A stretch of 29,839 bases of DNA from Verrucomicrobiota bacterium (GTDB lineage: Bacteria; Verrucomicrobiota; Verrucomicrobiia; Limisphaerales; JAHEOI01), in assembly GCA_018610125.1 (NCBI GenBank), contig JAHEOI010000186.1, forward strand, positions 1 to 29,839. The letters run 5' to 3'. How positions within the stretch are numbered: the first letter of the stretch is position 1; every line of letters starts with the position of its first letter. This document shows positions 15,139 to 23,248 of this stretch, in pieces. The position numbers and the translations under genes were made by a program. Below the pieces are notes generated by a model, which was given only the letters and a program-made list of their open reading frames with translations, did no database searches and had not been told where the DNA came from.

Positions 15139-17010
15139 TCATTGACTTAACCTCGCTTCCGATGTGGGCGTGTTGGTTTGGGATGAGCCCGTGGTCTTTT
15201 CCGCCTGTTCCGGATCAGGTCGATACCAATCGCGACGCAGCCAATCCGCAATCAAGCCGATTTCCCGTTCGGTGAGGATTTTTTCACGGCCGAAGGCGGG
15301 CATCCCATCATTGTCGTCGCCATAGTGGTGCGGTTGTTCCGGATCGGAGATGATACTGATCAGCCATTCACGGGAGCCATAGCCTGTCAGGTCCGGGCCG
15401 GTTGCCGTGTCGTCTTGATTGTGAAACTCATGGCAATCGGTGCAATCGCTACGTGCCTTTAGCATGAAGGAACCACGCCGGATTTGACGCGAGTCACGCT
15501 TATCCACTTGGGATTGGTAAGGCAGATCGGCTTCAGCCGAAAGGGCCAAAATCATCTGGTCCAAGGTTTTCTTTTCCGATTCGGAATAGGAGGCGACGTC
15601 TTCTTTGACGAATTCGACCATGTCGCCGTCTTTGAAGGCGGTGTTCCCATAATAGTGGGGCGAGTCGACCTTCTCGGGATCCATCAAACCGCGAATCCAC
15701 TCCCGGCTGGCGAATCCCTTAAGGTCGGGGGCCGATGGCGGGTCCTCCGGCTTATTGCCCATGCCATCATGGCCGCCATAGTGATGGCACTTCGCGCAAT
15801 TTTCCGCGTAGAGTTGCGGTCCTTGAATATACGGGTCGTTTCGGAGTAGGCTGATCGCTCCTGCGGGAGGAATGCCCTTCGGGGAGCTAGCCAGCGCCTT
15901 CACCCTTTCCGCCCGCTTTTCAGCTCGGTGTTGAGCCTGTACAAAGTTTGGATCGGAGCGGTCCTCGACGATCGCCAGACCGGAGAGCACCACGGCGCCG
16001 AGCAGCAGGCCGCAGACAAGGACCACGTTGAAGTAGTGGCCGACACGCCATTTGCCGAAGAGCGGCATGAGCAGGAGCACAAGAAACGCGCCGCAGGGTA
16101 GGTAAATCGCACCCCAAACCTCGGTCTCGCCGGGGAAATATTTCAAAAGCTGGAACAGGAATAGGAAATACCATTCCGGGCGGGCTGCCGAAAAGGGCTC
16201 AGACGGATCGGCCGGTGCCATCAGCTCTGCGCCAAGCGGCCCGTTGCCGCCGAATAGGCTATGCCTGAAAACCAAAACTCCAATGGCCGCCAAAACCGCA
16301 AGGCATGCGACCATATCCTTGAGAAGCTGGTCGGGCCAAAAGCTCTCGGTCCCCTTACGAAGCGGTCGCTTCGCGGTGATGCCATGTCGGCGAAAGAGAT
16401 AGATATGCCCGACGATCAGGAGGGCGGTTAGTGCCGGTAGGATCCCGGCGTGCAAAGCGAAGAAGCGGGTAAGGGTAAAATGGCCATAGTCTGCTCCGCC
16501 AATCACGAGGCGTTGAAGCTCAGGTCCGATGTAGGGAACCATTGTCACAAGACTCGTCGCAACGCGAGTTGCCCAAAAGCCTTTTTGATCCCAAGGAAGC
16601 AAGTAACCGGTGAGGGCAAACGCCAACGTCAGTCCCATCAAGACCAGACCCAGCCAGAGATTGACCTCACGGGGCGCCTTGTACGCGCCATCGATAACGA
16701 CTTGCATCAGATGGAGGACCAGGAGGATCACCATGATATCCGCGGCGTAATGGTGGATGCCACGGAGAAGCCAGCCTCCAAACATTTCATTCTGGATGAA
16801 ATAGACACTTTCCCATGCGGTCTGAGTGCTTGGGCTATAATGCATCCAGAGCACGATTCCGGTGACAAACTGGACAAAAAAGACAAAGGTCAGCGTGCTG
16901 CCCCAGACATAGCGCCAGCGGGCACCGCCGGGGACACTTTCATAGAGCATACCGCGTAGGATACTTCGGTAGCCCGTTCGGTGGTCGAGCCAATTGAGGA
17001 TGCTGTTCAT
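15139..17010 (-). CDS. Cytochrome b fused to two cytochrome c domains (quinol:cytochrome c oxidoreductase)
   Basis: This 623-residue membrane protein combines cytochrome b with a dihaem tail. The N-terminal half has the transmembrane helices of cytochrome b, with haem-binding His pairs in GIHHYAADIMVILLVLHLMQ and LHAGILPALTALLIVGHIY. The quinol-oxidation loop RPEWY follows, then further helices (subunit IV-like, to about residue 350). Two soluble c-type domains follow, with CAKCH at 405-409 and CTDCH at 523-527; DGMPAFG near the end is a likely Met ligand. A cytochrome b carrying fused c domains replaces separate cytochrome c1 in several PVC bacteria. The start ATG overlaps the Rieske stop (ATGA), giving tight coupling. 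Electrons would pass from quinol through the Rieske centre to the haem c domains. Confidence 0.93.
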   Translation of the reverse strand: MNSILNWLDHRTGYRSILRGMLYESVPGGARWRYVWGSTLTFVFFVQFVTGIVLWMHYSPSTQTAWESVYFIQNEMFGGWLLRGIHHYAADIMVILLVLHLMQVVIDGAYKAPREVNLWLGLVLMGLTLAFALTGYLLPWDQKGFWATRVATSLVTMVPYIGPELQRLVIGGADYGHFTLTRFFALHAGILPALTALLIVGHIYLFRRHGITAKRPLRKGTESFWPDQLLKDMVACLAVLAAIGVLVFRHSLFGGNGPLGAELMAPADPSEPFSAARPEWYFLFLFQLLKYFPGETEVWGAIYLPCGAFLVLLLMPLFGKWRVGHYFNVVLVCGLLLGAVVLSGLAIVEDRSDPNFVQAQHRAEKRAERVKALASSPKGIPPAGAISLLRNDPYIQGPQLYAENCAKCHHYGGHDGMGNKPEDPPSAPDLKGFASREWIRGLMDPEKVDSPHYYGNTAFKDGDMVEFVKEDVASYSESEKKTLDQMILALSAEADLPYQSQVDKRDSRQIRRGSFMLKARSDCTDCHEFHNQDDTATGPDLTGYGSREWLISIISDPEQPHHYGDDNDGMPAFGREKILTEREIGLIADWLRRDWYRPDPEQAEKTTGSSQTNTPTSEARLSQ

Positions 17011-17624
17011 GAGAGCGGGATTTTCTTCGGCGTGCCGGCACGAAAGTTTTGGAACTTAACCCAGACCTCGTTCTGGTTGCGAATTTCGACCTCGAGTGAG
17101 TCCAAGCCGCGAGGACTGGGACTGTCGGCATTGCGGATGCTCCCGTCCAGGGTAAAGGAGCTATTGTGGCAGGGACAACGGTAGAAGTTCTCTCCGGAAC
17201 GGTACGCAACAAAGCAGTTGGCGTGCGGGCAATTGGCATTGAAGGCCTCCACCGATTTGTCAGCGCTCCGCCGAAGATAGACCGCTCCCACCGGCTTTTG
17301 CGGATAGCGGTTCCAGGCATCGGTCGAATCCTTGATGACTGTGAATTTGCGAGGCTCTCCGTTTTCCGGGAGTGTCTCTCGGGTGGTGATCCGCACAAAA
17401 TTGGTGTCCTTTTGTCGGCGGCGTAAGGGATCGATCAACACCATGACCGCGGGGATGATGGCTCCTAGCGCGGCTACTGCCCCAAGCAGCATGGTCAAAG
17501 CCTTCTTGAAGAAAGCTCGTCGCGTGGGGTGTTCCCGAACGGTTTCGGCACCTTCGCTGAAGCCCCCTCCCCCTCCCGCGTCGCCGCTCGCCTCATTTGA
17601 AGTTGGATTCGATTCTTCTTTCAT
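17007..17624 (-). CDS. Rieske iron-sulfur subunit of the bc complex
   Basis: This 205-residue protein carries a [2Fe-2S] cluster. Box I is C132-P-H134-A-N-C137 and box II is C150-P-C152-H153-N-S-S; C132, H134, C150 and H153 are the expected cluster ligands and C137-C152 the stabilising disulfide. Near the N-terminus is a twin-arginine motif, TRRAFFKK (residues 34-41), followed by one membrane helix (about 42-66) that would remain as anchor after Tat export. ATG 17624 was chosen because GGAG and AAGGA lie just upstream; ATG 17642 is an alternative adding six residues. Frames further upstream run into the divergent gene region. It is the first gene of the Rieske-cytochrome b/c operon, with a candidate promoter at 17668-17696. 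Confidence 0.92.
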   Translation of the reverse strand: MKEESNPTSNEASGDAGGGGGFSEGAETVREHPTRRAFFKKALTMLLGAVAALGAIIPAVMVLIDPLRRRQKDTNFVRITTRETLPENGEPRKFTVIKDSTDAWNRYPQKPVGAVYLRRSADKSVEAFNANCPHANCFVAYRSGENFYRCPCHNSSFTLDGSIRNADSPSPRGLDSLEVEIRNQNEVWVKFQNFRAGTPKKIPLS

Positions 17625-17667
17625 CGGTCCTTCAAGCTCCATTGACGGTTTAACCGACTGCCTTTCA

Positions 17668-17696
17668 CGTATATATGAATCGCACGTCTCAAACAA
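17668..17696 (-). promoter_or_regulatory. Candidate sigma-70-like promoter for the bc operon
   Basis: On the minus strand TTGTTT (17691-17696) and TATACG (17668-17673) are separated by 17 bases, and transcription would begin about 40 bases before the Rieske start. It lies in the intergenic space shared with the divergent lipoprotein gene. This is a pattern match only. Confidence 0.35.
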
Positions 17697-17763
17697 GGGA
17701 ATTTTGAAATGGCCGTTGGGACGGCAGCAACAATCTGCGGCTGCGGGGCCATTCATTTCGGGG

Positions 17764-17769
17764 TATAAT
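17764..17769 (+). promoter_or_regulatory. Consensus -10 box upstream of the LEA14-like lipoprotein
   Basis: A perfect TATAAT lies ten bases before ATG 17779. If used, transcription would begin near 17776, leaving almost no leader for that ATG but about 33 bases for ATG 17809. I see no good -35 hexamer 17 bases upstream (CTGCGG), so an activator or another sigma factor may be involved. Confidence 0.4.
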
Positions 17770-17808
17770 AACGGTAATATGAAGCTTGGTTTCCTTCCAT
17801 CCGTGTCG

Positions 17809-18669
17809 ATGCGGACGGCATCGATCAATTCTCCAATTTGGCTTTTGGTAGTGATGTTGCTTGTGGCCGGGTGTACCTCGGTCGAGCAGTTGCTAACCCA
17901 GATGCCAAAGCCCACGGCGAACATTAAAGGCGTCAGAGTGGCATCGGCCGACTTAAAGGGGGCGGATCTGGTGTTCGACGTTGGGGTCAGCAATCCTTAC
18001 ACGGTGGCGCTGCCGATCTCGAAACTGGACTATTCGCTAGGGAGTAAAGGGCAGGTTTTCCTTTCCGGCAATGCCGATCCGGGCGAACCAATCCCGCCGG
18101 GAGAAACTCAAACCGTGACGGTGCCGGCCAGGGTCACGTTTGCCGAGCTGGTCAGTGCGGTGAAGGGGCTATCGCCGGGTGCCAAGGTGCCTTACGAAGC
18201 AGGAATGGAATTGTCGCTTCAGCTTCCCGGAGGGAAGACATTACCGCTACCTCTCCGGTACGAAGGGGAGCTTCCCGTGCCAACCGTGCCCGAGGTCTCC
18301 TTGCAGCGGGTGTCTTGGGAAAAGCTTACGTGGAATGAAGCCGCCGCCAAGCTCGAGATGCGTCTCGGCAATAACAATCAATTTCCCGTCGCGCTGGAGG
18401 AAATGGCCGTCAATTTGGCGCTGGGCGGTCAATCGATTACCTCCGCCAAGATTGGTAAGGGGCTTGAGCTGAATGCGGACGAGACGACCACGGTTGAGAT
18501 CCCAATCACCGTTTCACCGTCCAAACTTGGCTTGGCCGCTTTAAACTCATTTCGGTCGGGCAAAACCGGCTATAAGCTATCAGGAGAGATGAAAATGACC
18601 GTGCCGCCCAATATCCCTTTCAATCTGCCGATCGACAGCTCGGGCGAAGTCGCTTTGAGCTCCAAGTGA
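17809..18669 (+). CDS. LEA14/WHy-domain lipoprotein
   Basis: With start ATG 17809 this is a 286-residue lipoprotein: MRTASINS, a hydrophobic stretch and lipobox VAG-C with Cys22. The frame extends far upstream (to 17332) but that part overlaps the Rieske gene on the other strand. ATG 17779 is an alternative adding ten residues; the TATAAT at 17764 favours 17809. Two LEA14-like (WHy) immunoglobulin-like repeats are visible: about 35-155 (GADLVFDVGVSNPYTVALPISKLDYSL ... GETQTVTVPARVTF) and about 170-265 (AAKLEMRLGNNNQFPVALEEMAVNLAL ... TTTVEIPITVSP). In bacteria such domains are membrane-anchored and often linked to desiccation or stress; the function here is unknown. It is transcribed away from the bc operon. 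Confidence 0.8.
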   Translation: MRTASINSPIWLLVVMLLVAGCTSVEQLLTQMPKPTANIKGVRVASADLKGADLVFDVGVSNPYTVALPISKLDYSLGSKGQVFLSGNADPGEPIPPGETQTVTVPARVTFAELVSAVKGLSPGAKVPYEAGMELSLQLPGGKTLPLPLRYEGELPVPTVPEVSLQRVSWEKLTWNEAAAKLEMRLGNNNQFPVALEEMAVNLALGGQSITSAKIGKGLELNADETTTVEIPITVSPSKLGLAALNSFRSGKTGYKLSGEMKMTVPPNIPFNLPIDSSGEVALSSK

Positions 18670-18970
18670 ACGGGGTACGGTCTTTCTTCGTAACCCCGGG
18701 GGATCGTCGGGAGTTTCCGCAGTCCGCCCGGAAGCCACCGACCACTCCCGCCGATATCCGAGCGATTTCCAATCATTGAATTTCTTGTAAGGGTGGGAGG
18801 GCCATGGGTGCTCGGATTCGTTCCGGGAGTCAAAGTGGGACGCCGGGGACGGCGCCCCTATCAGCGCGCCCGTTCGCCTTACGTCGTAGGGGCCCAGTCC
18901 TCTGTGATCCACTTCGTTCGGGCATGCACTCTTTTCTCACCTCGATAGGGACGCCTCCAGGGCGAATCCA
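18670..18970. other. Convergent intergenic region with an imperfect hairpin
   Basis: This gap lies between the converging lipoprotein and sulfatase genes. At 18837-18858 GGGACGCCG and CGGCGCCCC form a nine-base stem with one mismatch around a GGGA loop. No U-tract follows, so termination is uncertain. No coding frame of note is visible. Confidence 0.4.
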
Positions 18971-20380
18971 TCACTCTTGCCAGAGCAATTTCAATCGAGA
19001 GAGCACATCCGGGCGCTTGTCCGCGTAATTCTTGGTCTCTCCGACGTTTTCCTTAAGGTTGGCGAGGAACCATTCTCGACCCGCTTTGCTTAGTTGTGGG
19101 CCATCTCCTGTGGGCCGGGCATTGTGGATCAATTTCCACTTACCTTTCCGTATGGCCCATTGGCCCCCGAGTTTCCAGCGAAGCACCGAATGGGGAGATG
19201 GGGCGTCTTTGGATTCGATCACTTTGACAAGGCTCTTGCCTTGGATGTCGCGCCCTGAAAGCGAAACACCGCAAAGATCGGCCACGGTCGGCAGCCAATC
19301 GCATCCATGTGCGAGCTGATCCCGAACCTCGCCTTCGGGAAGGTTGCCCGGCCAAGAGATAATGGCCGGCACCCGAATTCCGCCCTCGAATACACTGAAC
19401 TTGGCGCCGCGATACGGTCCATTGTCGCCGCCGCCGCCATGGGCCCGCGTCTCGGTCGAATGGCCATGGTCCGGCTGAAAGATGATGATCGTCTCTTCGC
19501 GCAGGCCAAGTCGGTCGACTGCATCGATCAGCCTGTCGATCCGCTCGTCCAGGGTCGAGACAAACGCGGCGTAAAGATTTCGAGGGTATTCGAGATCGCG
19601 ATATTCCTTCAACCATTCCGGCTCTCCCTGGTAAGGGTAGTGCGGTGTGTTCATGGCGAAGTACATGAAGAAGGGCTCGTCTTGATGGGCTTCGAGGTAA
19701 TCGGTTGCCTTTTCCACCATCAGATCGGGGAAAAACTCGCCCGGGCGGCGAACCCGTTGATTGTTTTCCCAGAGATCATGTCGATTGGGGCCATTCCAAT
19801 AGAAGAAGTGGGTGTAATTGTCGATGCAACCGCCGATGTGACCGAATGAGTAATCGAAACCTTGGTCAAGCGGCTTACTGCCCGGCTTGTAGCCCAGGTG
19901 CCACTTACCAATGTGCGCGGTCGCATAGCCGTTGTCGGCAAAGATCTCTGCCATCGTCTTGGCCTCCCCGAACGAGCGAGCCCCTTCCGCGTTTTCAAGG
20001 TTTTGGAGATGTTCGGGGGGCGGTGCGCCGGCATTCCCTTCCATCCCGACGCGCCATGGATAACGCCCAGTAAGCAGTCCGGCCCGCGAAGGGGAGCAAA
20101 CCGGCGCGGCTGCGTAAAACTGGGTAAAACGAACCCCTCGGCGTGCCAGTCGGTCGATCCCGGGCGTTTGCAAATCGGTCGCTCCATAGCAGCCCGCATC
20201 CACCGAACCTTGGTCATCGGTGTAGACCACAATCACATTCGGCGGATCCTCAGCCGATCTGGCTTGCATCGGATTCGTAATGACTGCGACGGCGAGCCCG
20301 CAAAGGGCAAGAAAACACGTTGTTGAGATGCCGTTGCCGTTTCGGCCCATTATCATCCAGGATAAGCTTTTTCGGTGCAT
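18971..20380 (-). CDS. Secreted S1-family sulfatase (arylsulfatase A-like)
   Basis: This 469-residue enzyme should hydrolyse sulfate esters, most likely on polysaccharides. ATG 20380 is used because the following residues give an N-terminal export signal (about 1-43, hydrophobic FLALCGLAVAVI, cleavage near ARSA). Calcium-binding Asp pair D55-D56 lies in VVYTDDQG. The sulfatase signature is C95-SPSRAGLLTGRYPWRVGM, with Cys95 the residue converted to formylglycine. Further active-site elements are HIGKWHLG and FQPDHGHSTE. Conversion needs a formylglycine-generating or anaerobic maturase enzyme, not seen here. No Shine-Dalgarno sequence is evident. The palindromic terminator at 20456-20491 separates it from the upstream beta-helix gene, so it is probably expressed independently of it. 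Confidence 0.92.
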   Translation of the reverse strand: MHRKSLSWMIMGRNGNGISTTCFLALCGLAVAVITNPMQARSAEDPPNVIVVYTDDQGSVDAGCYGATDLQTPGIDRLARRGVRFTQFYAAAPVCSPSRAGLLTGRYPWRVGMEGNAGAPPPEHLQNLENAEGARSFGEAKTMAEIFADNGYATAHIGKWHLGYKPGSKPLDQGFDYSFGHIGGCIDNYTHFFYWNGPNRHDLWENNQRVRRPGEFFPDLMVEKATDYLEAHQDEPFFMYFAMNTPHYPYQGEPEWLKEYRDLEYPRNLYAAFVSTLDERIDRLIDAVDRLGLREETIIIFQPDHGHSTETRAHGGGGDNGPYRGAKFSVFEGGIRVPAIISWPGNLPEGEVRDQLAHGCDWLPTVADLCGVSLSGRDIQGKSLVKVIESKDAPSPHSVLRWKLGGQWAIRKGKWKLIHNARPTGDGPQLSKAGREWFLANLKENVGETKNYADKRPDVLSRLKLLWQE

Positions 20381-20455
20381 GGGAACGCATTGTAACGAGA
20401 AAGGCCGAAAACGCCAAGGGCAGCTACGAGATTTTGAGTCTGACGGCGGCAACGA

Positions 20456-20491
20456 CGACAAAATAAGAGACGGCCGTCTCTTATTTTGTCG
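20456..20491. terminator. Second perfect 36-bp palindrome, terminator-like
   Basis: Bases 20456-20473 and 20474-20491 are exactly self-complementary. The ends CGACAAAA/TTTTGTCG and the core AGACGGCCGTCT are the same as in 10000-10035. The bases between differ (TAAG here, AATG there), and each change is matched on the opposite arm so that the stem stays perfect. It lies 23 bases past the stop of the minus-strand beta-helix gene and before the sulfatase gene. Confidence 0.75.
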
Positions 20492-20514
20492 GCGCGCGCA
20501 TTCGAGGAAATTTG

Positions 20515-20985
20515 CTATTCGGAGAAGTCGAATGATGGCCGAGGACCGGTCCAACGGGTGTTGTGGTCTCCTTGCGAAGGCTCCCATTGGTCTGATTCGA
20601 GGATGGTATTGTGGCGATAGGTGATCGGCTCGGGCTCCATTCCGTGATAACGGGCAGTCGGCACGTTCGATCTGTGGACCAGCAGATTGTTTCTGACCAG
20701 GTTTTCGTGGGCCTGATGCCACCGAAGCGGAGAGCGCTCGGTATCATGAATGACGTTGGCCTCTAGAACAAATTCGTTCGTTCCTTGATCGAGAAATATA
20801 CCATTTGCGCCCGCACGTCCGGCTTCTCGCGGGATATCATGAATCCAGTTGGCCCGTAGATAGGAGCCGGGCTGGCGTCCGAGAGTGTAAATGCCGCCAC
20901 CATCAGCGAGGCGCTGCATCACGTGATGGATGTGATTGTACTCGATGAGATTACCGCGTGCCGGGGTGCGTGTGGGATTCCACAT
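20515..20985 (-). pseudogene. Beta-helix protein, C-terminal fragment after an in-frame TGA
   Basis: This 156-codon stretch continues, in the same frame, the beta-helix gene at 20986-22098. It carries typical right-handed parallel beta-helix rungs: NLIEYNHIHHVMQRLADGGGIYTLG, YLRANWIHDI, NGIFLDQGTNEFVLEANVIHDT and ENLVRNNLLVHRS. The residues before and after the TGA (YTGISVG then MWNPTRTPARGN) suggest that the missing codon was a sense codon, plausibly TGG (Trp). Alone, this fragment has no signal peptide and no credible start, although an ATG directly follows the TGA. It ends in FDFSE, 23 bases before the palindromic terminator. Confidence 0.75.
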
Positions 20986-22098
20986 TCATCCGACCGAAAT
21001 GCCGGTGTATGGTAGTCGGCGCACGACATTATGGGCGATTTGTGTCTCGCGGGCGAGACCGACCCAAATCCCAACGGCCCCATGGAAGACTTGGCCGGTC
21101 CGTTCGATGAAGGAGTCGGTCACGGTGTTGCCGGTTGCCGCCTCTCCCGGGGCTGCCTGCCACCAGCTCTGTCCGTCGCGCTTTCGCATGCGACCTTCGC
21201 CAATGCGAATTCCGTTTCCGGCAATGTCTGTGATGCGCATGCCCCGAATGGCGCAGTTACGCGTTCGACTGCCGAGGTGGATCCCGATCATGCCGATATG
21301 GGAGATCTGCCCGCCCTCAAAACGGCAGTCGTTAGCAAGCTCCACGGAAATGGCGGAAGGGACCCATGCCCGTTTCCCGCGGCGGTTTTGGTCGTGCATG
21401 GTCGCTTGGATTCCCCAGTAATGACCATCAGGGATAGGCCAAGCCGCGTGCGCGAAACGGAGTCCTTGGAAGCGAAGAAGACGAACGCGGTTTTCGGGGG
21501 TACCTTGAATTGTAAGCAACGAATGAGCTGCTGGAGCCACGATGTCCGCATCATTAATTCGTTCGCCTTTTTTGGGTAAATAGGTGAGCTCGCCCGTCTC
21601 TTTGTCCAAAAACCACTCGCCGGGCCTGTCGAGGAATGCCGGGTCGTTTTCCAGCCAATACCGCGGATGTGGCTCCCAATTCGTGATTGTGAAGAAATCC
21701 AGGGTCGATCCGATAGGTCCTGCGGGTCGAAGGATCCGCTCGGCGCGATCGATCTCGGCGACTTCGATGCGCGTGATTGCCCAGTCGTGAAAAAAGACAA
21801 GTTCCATCCCTTTAGCGTCGGCTTCCTTCGGGATATCAGGTTTGCGATAACGAAACCAGCTTCGGTCATCCGCAGCGGCCTCTTCGATTCGCAGATAGCC
21901 GGTTGAGGGGTGTCGGGCCCGAGATCGGCGCTCACCGTTCACGTAGAGCTCTCGAAATTCCCATTCGGCATTTGCGACCTTCGGAATCGTCGTTTTCCAG
22001 CTATCGTCGGCTTGGGCTTCCCATCCGTTGATAGGTCGGCCACCGCTTATGATCGGGGTCTCCCCTTGGCGGGCCGTGAAGGAGCCAGGTGCTGCCAG
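20986..22098 (-). pseudogene. Beta-helix protein, 5'-truncated N-terminal part
   Basis: The frame is protein-like from about 22092 (FTARQGETPIISGGRPINGW, WKTTIPKV, EFRELYVNGERRSRARHP), a pattern seen in secreted right-handed beta-helix proteins of Bacteroidota and PVC bacteria thought to act on polysaccharides. The rungs follow from about residue 150 (NRVRLLRFQGLRFAHAAW, AISVELANDCRFEGGQISHIGMIGIHLGS, GNGIRIGEG, GNTVTDSFIERTGQ, TQIAHNVVRRLPYTGISVG). An in-frame TAG at 22099-22101 precedes the frame and no signal peptide is found, so the 5' end is missing, and an in-frame TGA at 20986-20988 interrupts it again. A GTG at 21942 is the first internal start after VAN-AEWEFRELY. With two lesions it is probably not functional. 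Confidence 0.75.
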
Positions 22099-22180
22099 CT
22101 ACCTTAAGTAATCCCAGAAGTTTGTATCCCGAAGACTTGACTATTTCAAGGAGGAAACGCCGCCACTCAGCCTTTAGACT

Positions 22181-22275
22181 GTCGAGAGCCGAGCGTCGAG
22201 GGTCGAGAGCATGACCGAGGACGGAGGGCTGAGGGCGGACGCCACTCCGATACTTCGACACTCCGATACTCCCCC
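22181..22275. repeat. Degenerate short tandem repeats
   Basis: GTCGAG is reiterated (22181, 22195, 22202), followed by GGCTGAGGGC and two copies of ACTCCGATACT (22245 and 22260). The segment lies between the truncated beta-helix gene and the second prepilin-like gene, at or near the deletion edge of the former. The rest of 22099-22350 holds nothing I can assign. Confidence 0.5.
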
Positions 22276-22350
22276 AAGCGGGCTCAATCTCATTTGACAT
22301 TGCCTTGTCTCAAGGCCCACTATTCCGTTGTGATTTTAAACGTCGGTAGC

Positions 22351-23055
22351 ATGCGTCAACGCGGATTTACCCTGATCGAGCTGTTGGTGGTGATCGCCAT
22401 CATTGCGATTCTGGCGAGCATGCTATTGCCGGCATTGAGTCGCGCGTCGCAACAGGCCAAAAGGACGAGCTGTGTCTCGAATTTGCGTCAGATTGGGATC
22501 GGGCTTTTGATGTATCGACATGATCATCATGATCGATTTCCGGACCGGCGGTGTCTAAAGTCGTCATTACCGGGAGGCTATAGGCCATGGGATTCTTGGC
22601 CACCGTCCGATCCGCGCAGCGGCTGGGCCGCGGTGGCTTTGGAAGAGTACCTCTCCCAGAAGGATGTCTGGGTATGTCCGAGCTTGCACGCATCGCCACT
22701 CCGGGAAGCGAAGCAGGTGATCCAAAGGCTGGAGGACAAACCGATTGAAGCGGGCGCACCGTATACGACCTATTGGATGTGGCGCTTTGACCGGGATAAG
22801 GAGGAGGTGCCGTTGGACAACTTTTGGGGAAAGACTGCGTCGGAGGCGATTCATGACCTCCGGGCCGTCGATAGTCCCTACATTGATCCCCCTTCCGGAC
22901 CGTCCGATGTCGAAATTGCGGTTGACCCTTACTTTCCCGGCACGATACCGAGCCTTCCTTCCGACATCCGCGGCTATGGTCTCCACATGGGTGGGCGCAA
23001 TCAGCTCTCGCTGGACAATCATGTCGCCTTTGTGAAGGATGACCGGATACGTTAA
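22351..23055 (+). CDS. Prepilin-like protein, second copy
   Basis: This 234-residue protein starts at ATG 22351 directly before the leader MRQRGFTLIELLVVIAIIAIL, so prepilin peptidase would cut after G5 and the conserved Glu is E10. A longer TTG start (22294) would add residues before the leader without support. The helix continues into SRASQQAKRTSCVSNLRQIGIGLLMYRHDHHDRFP, the usual family sequence, and the C-terminus has YGLHMGGRNQLSLDNHVAFVKD, matching the terminal signature of the first copy (2504-3331) while the middle is dissimilar. It probably enters the inner membrane and may be part of a pseudopilus or an independent surface protein. The gene is monocistronic, with a minus-strand gene downstream. 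Confidence 0.85.
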   Translation: MRQRGFTLIELLVVIAIIAILASMLLPALSRASQQAKRTSCVSNLRQIGIGLLMYRHDHHDRFPDRRCLKSSLPGGYRPWDSWPPSDPRSGWAAVALEEYLSQKDVWVCPSLHASPLREAKQVIQRLEDKPIEAGAPYTTYWMWRFDRDKEEVPLDNFWGKTASEAIHDLRAVDSPYIDPPSGPSDVEIAVDPYFPGTIPSLPSDIRGYGLHMGGRNQLSLDNHVAFVKDDRIR

Positions 23056-23248
23056 GAAAGTGGTGTTTGACACCGACGAGATTGATTGAGATATCTCGGC
23101 ATAGGAGGTGGGGGGTGATAGTGAGATCAATCGTTGCAAACGTCCCTGAAGTCGAAGCGGCTGCCAGTCGGTTGATTCCCTCCTCTTTATTCTGCAGGAA
23201 CTTTTCCAACCATGGATATTCTTGACGGCACTTCCGGATCCGCCGACG

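Noticed and set aside
17332..17778. Upstream extension of the lipoprotein frame
   Set aside because: It overlaps the Rieske gene on the opposite strand, and the lipobox and -10 box place the real start at 17779 or 17809.
20986..20988. TGA read as tryptophan (altered genetic code)
   Set aside because: TGA is the normal stop of several intact genes here (ribE, the reductase, Rieske), and other broken genes carry TAA and TAG, so recoding does not explain the pattern.
22001..22300. 99-codon minus-strand frame before the beta-helix gene
   Set aside because: It overlaps the recognisable beta-helix frame in another phase and crosses degenerate tandem repeats; no protein-like features.
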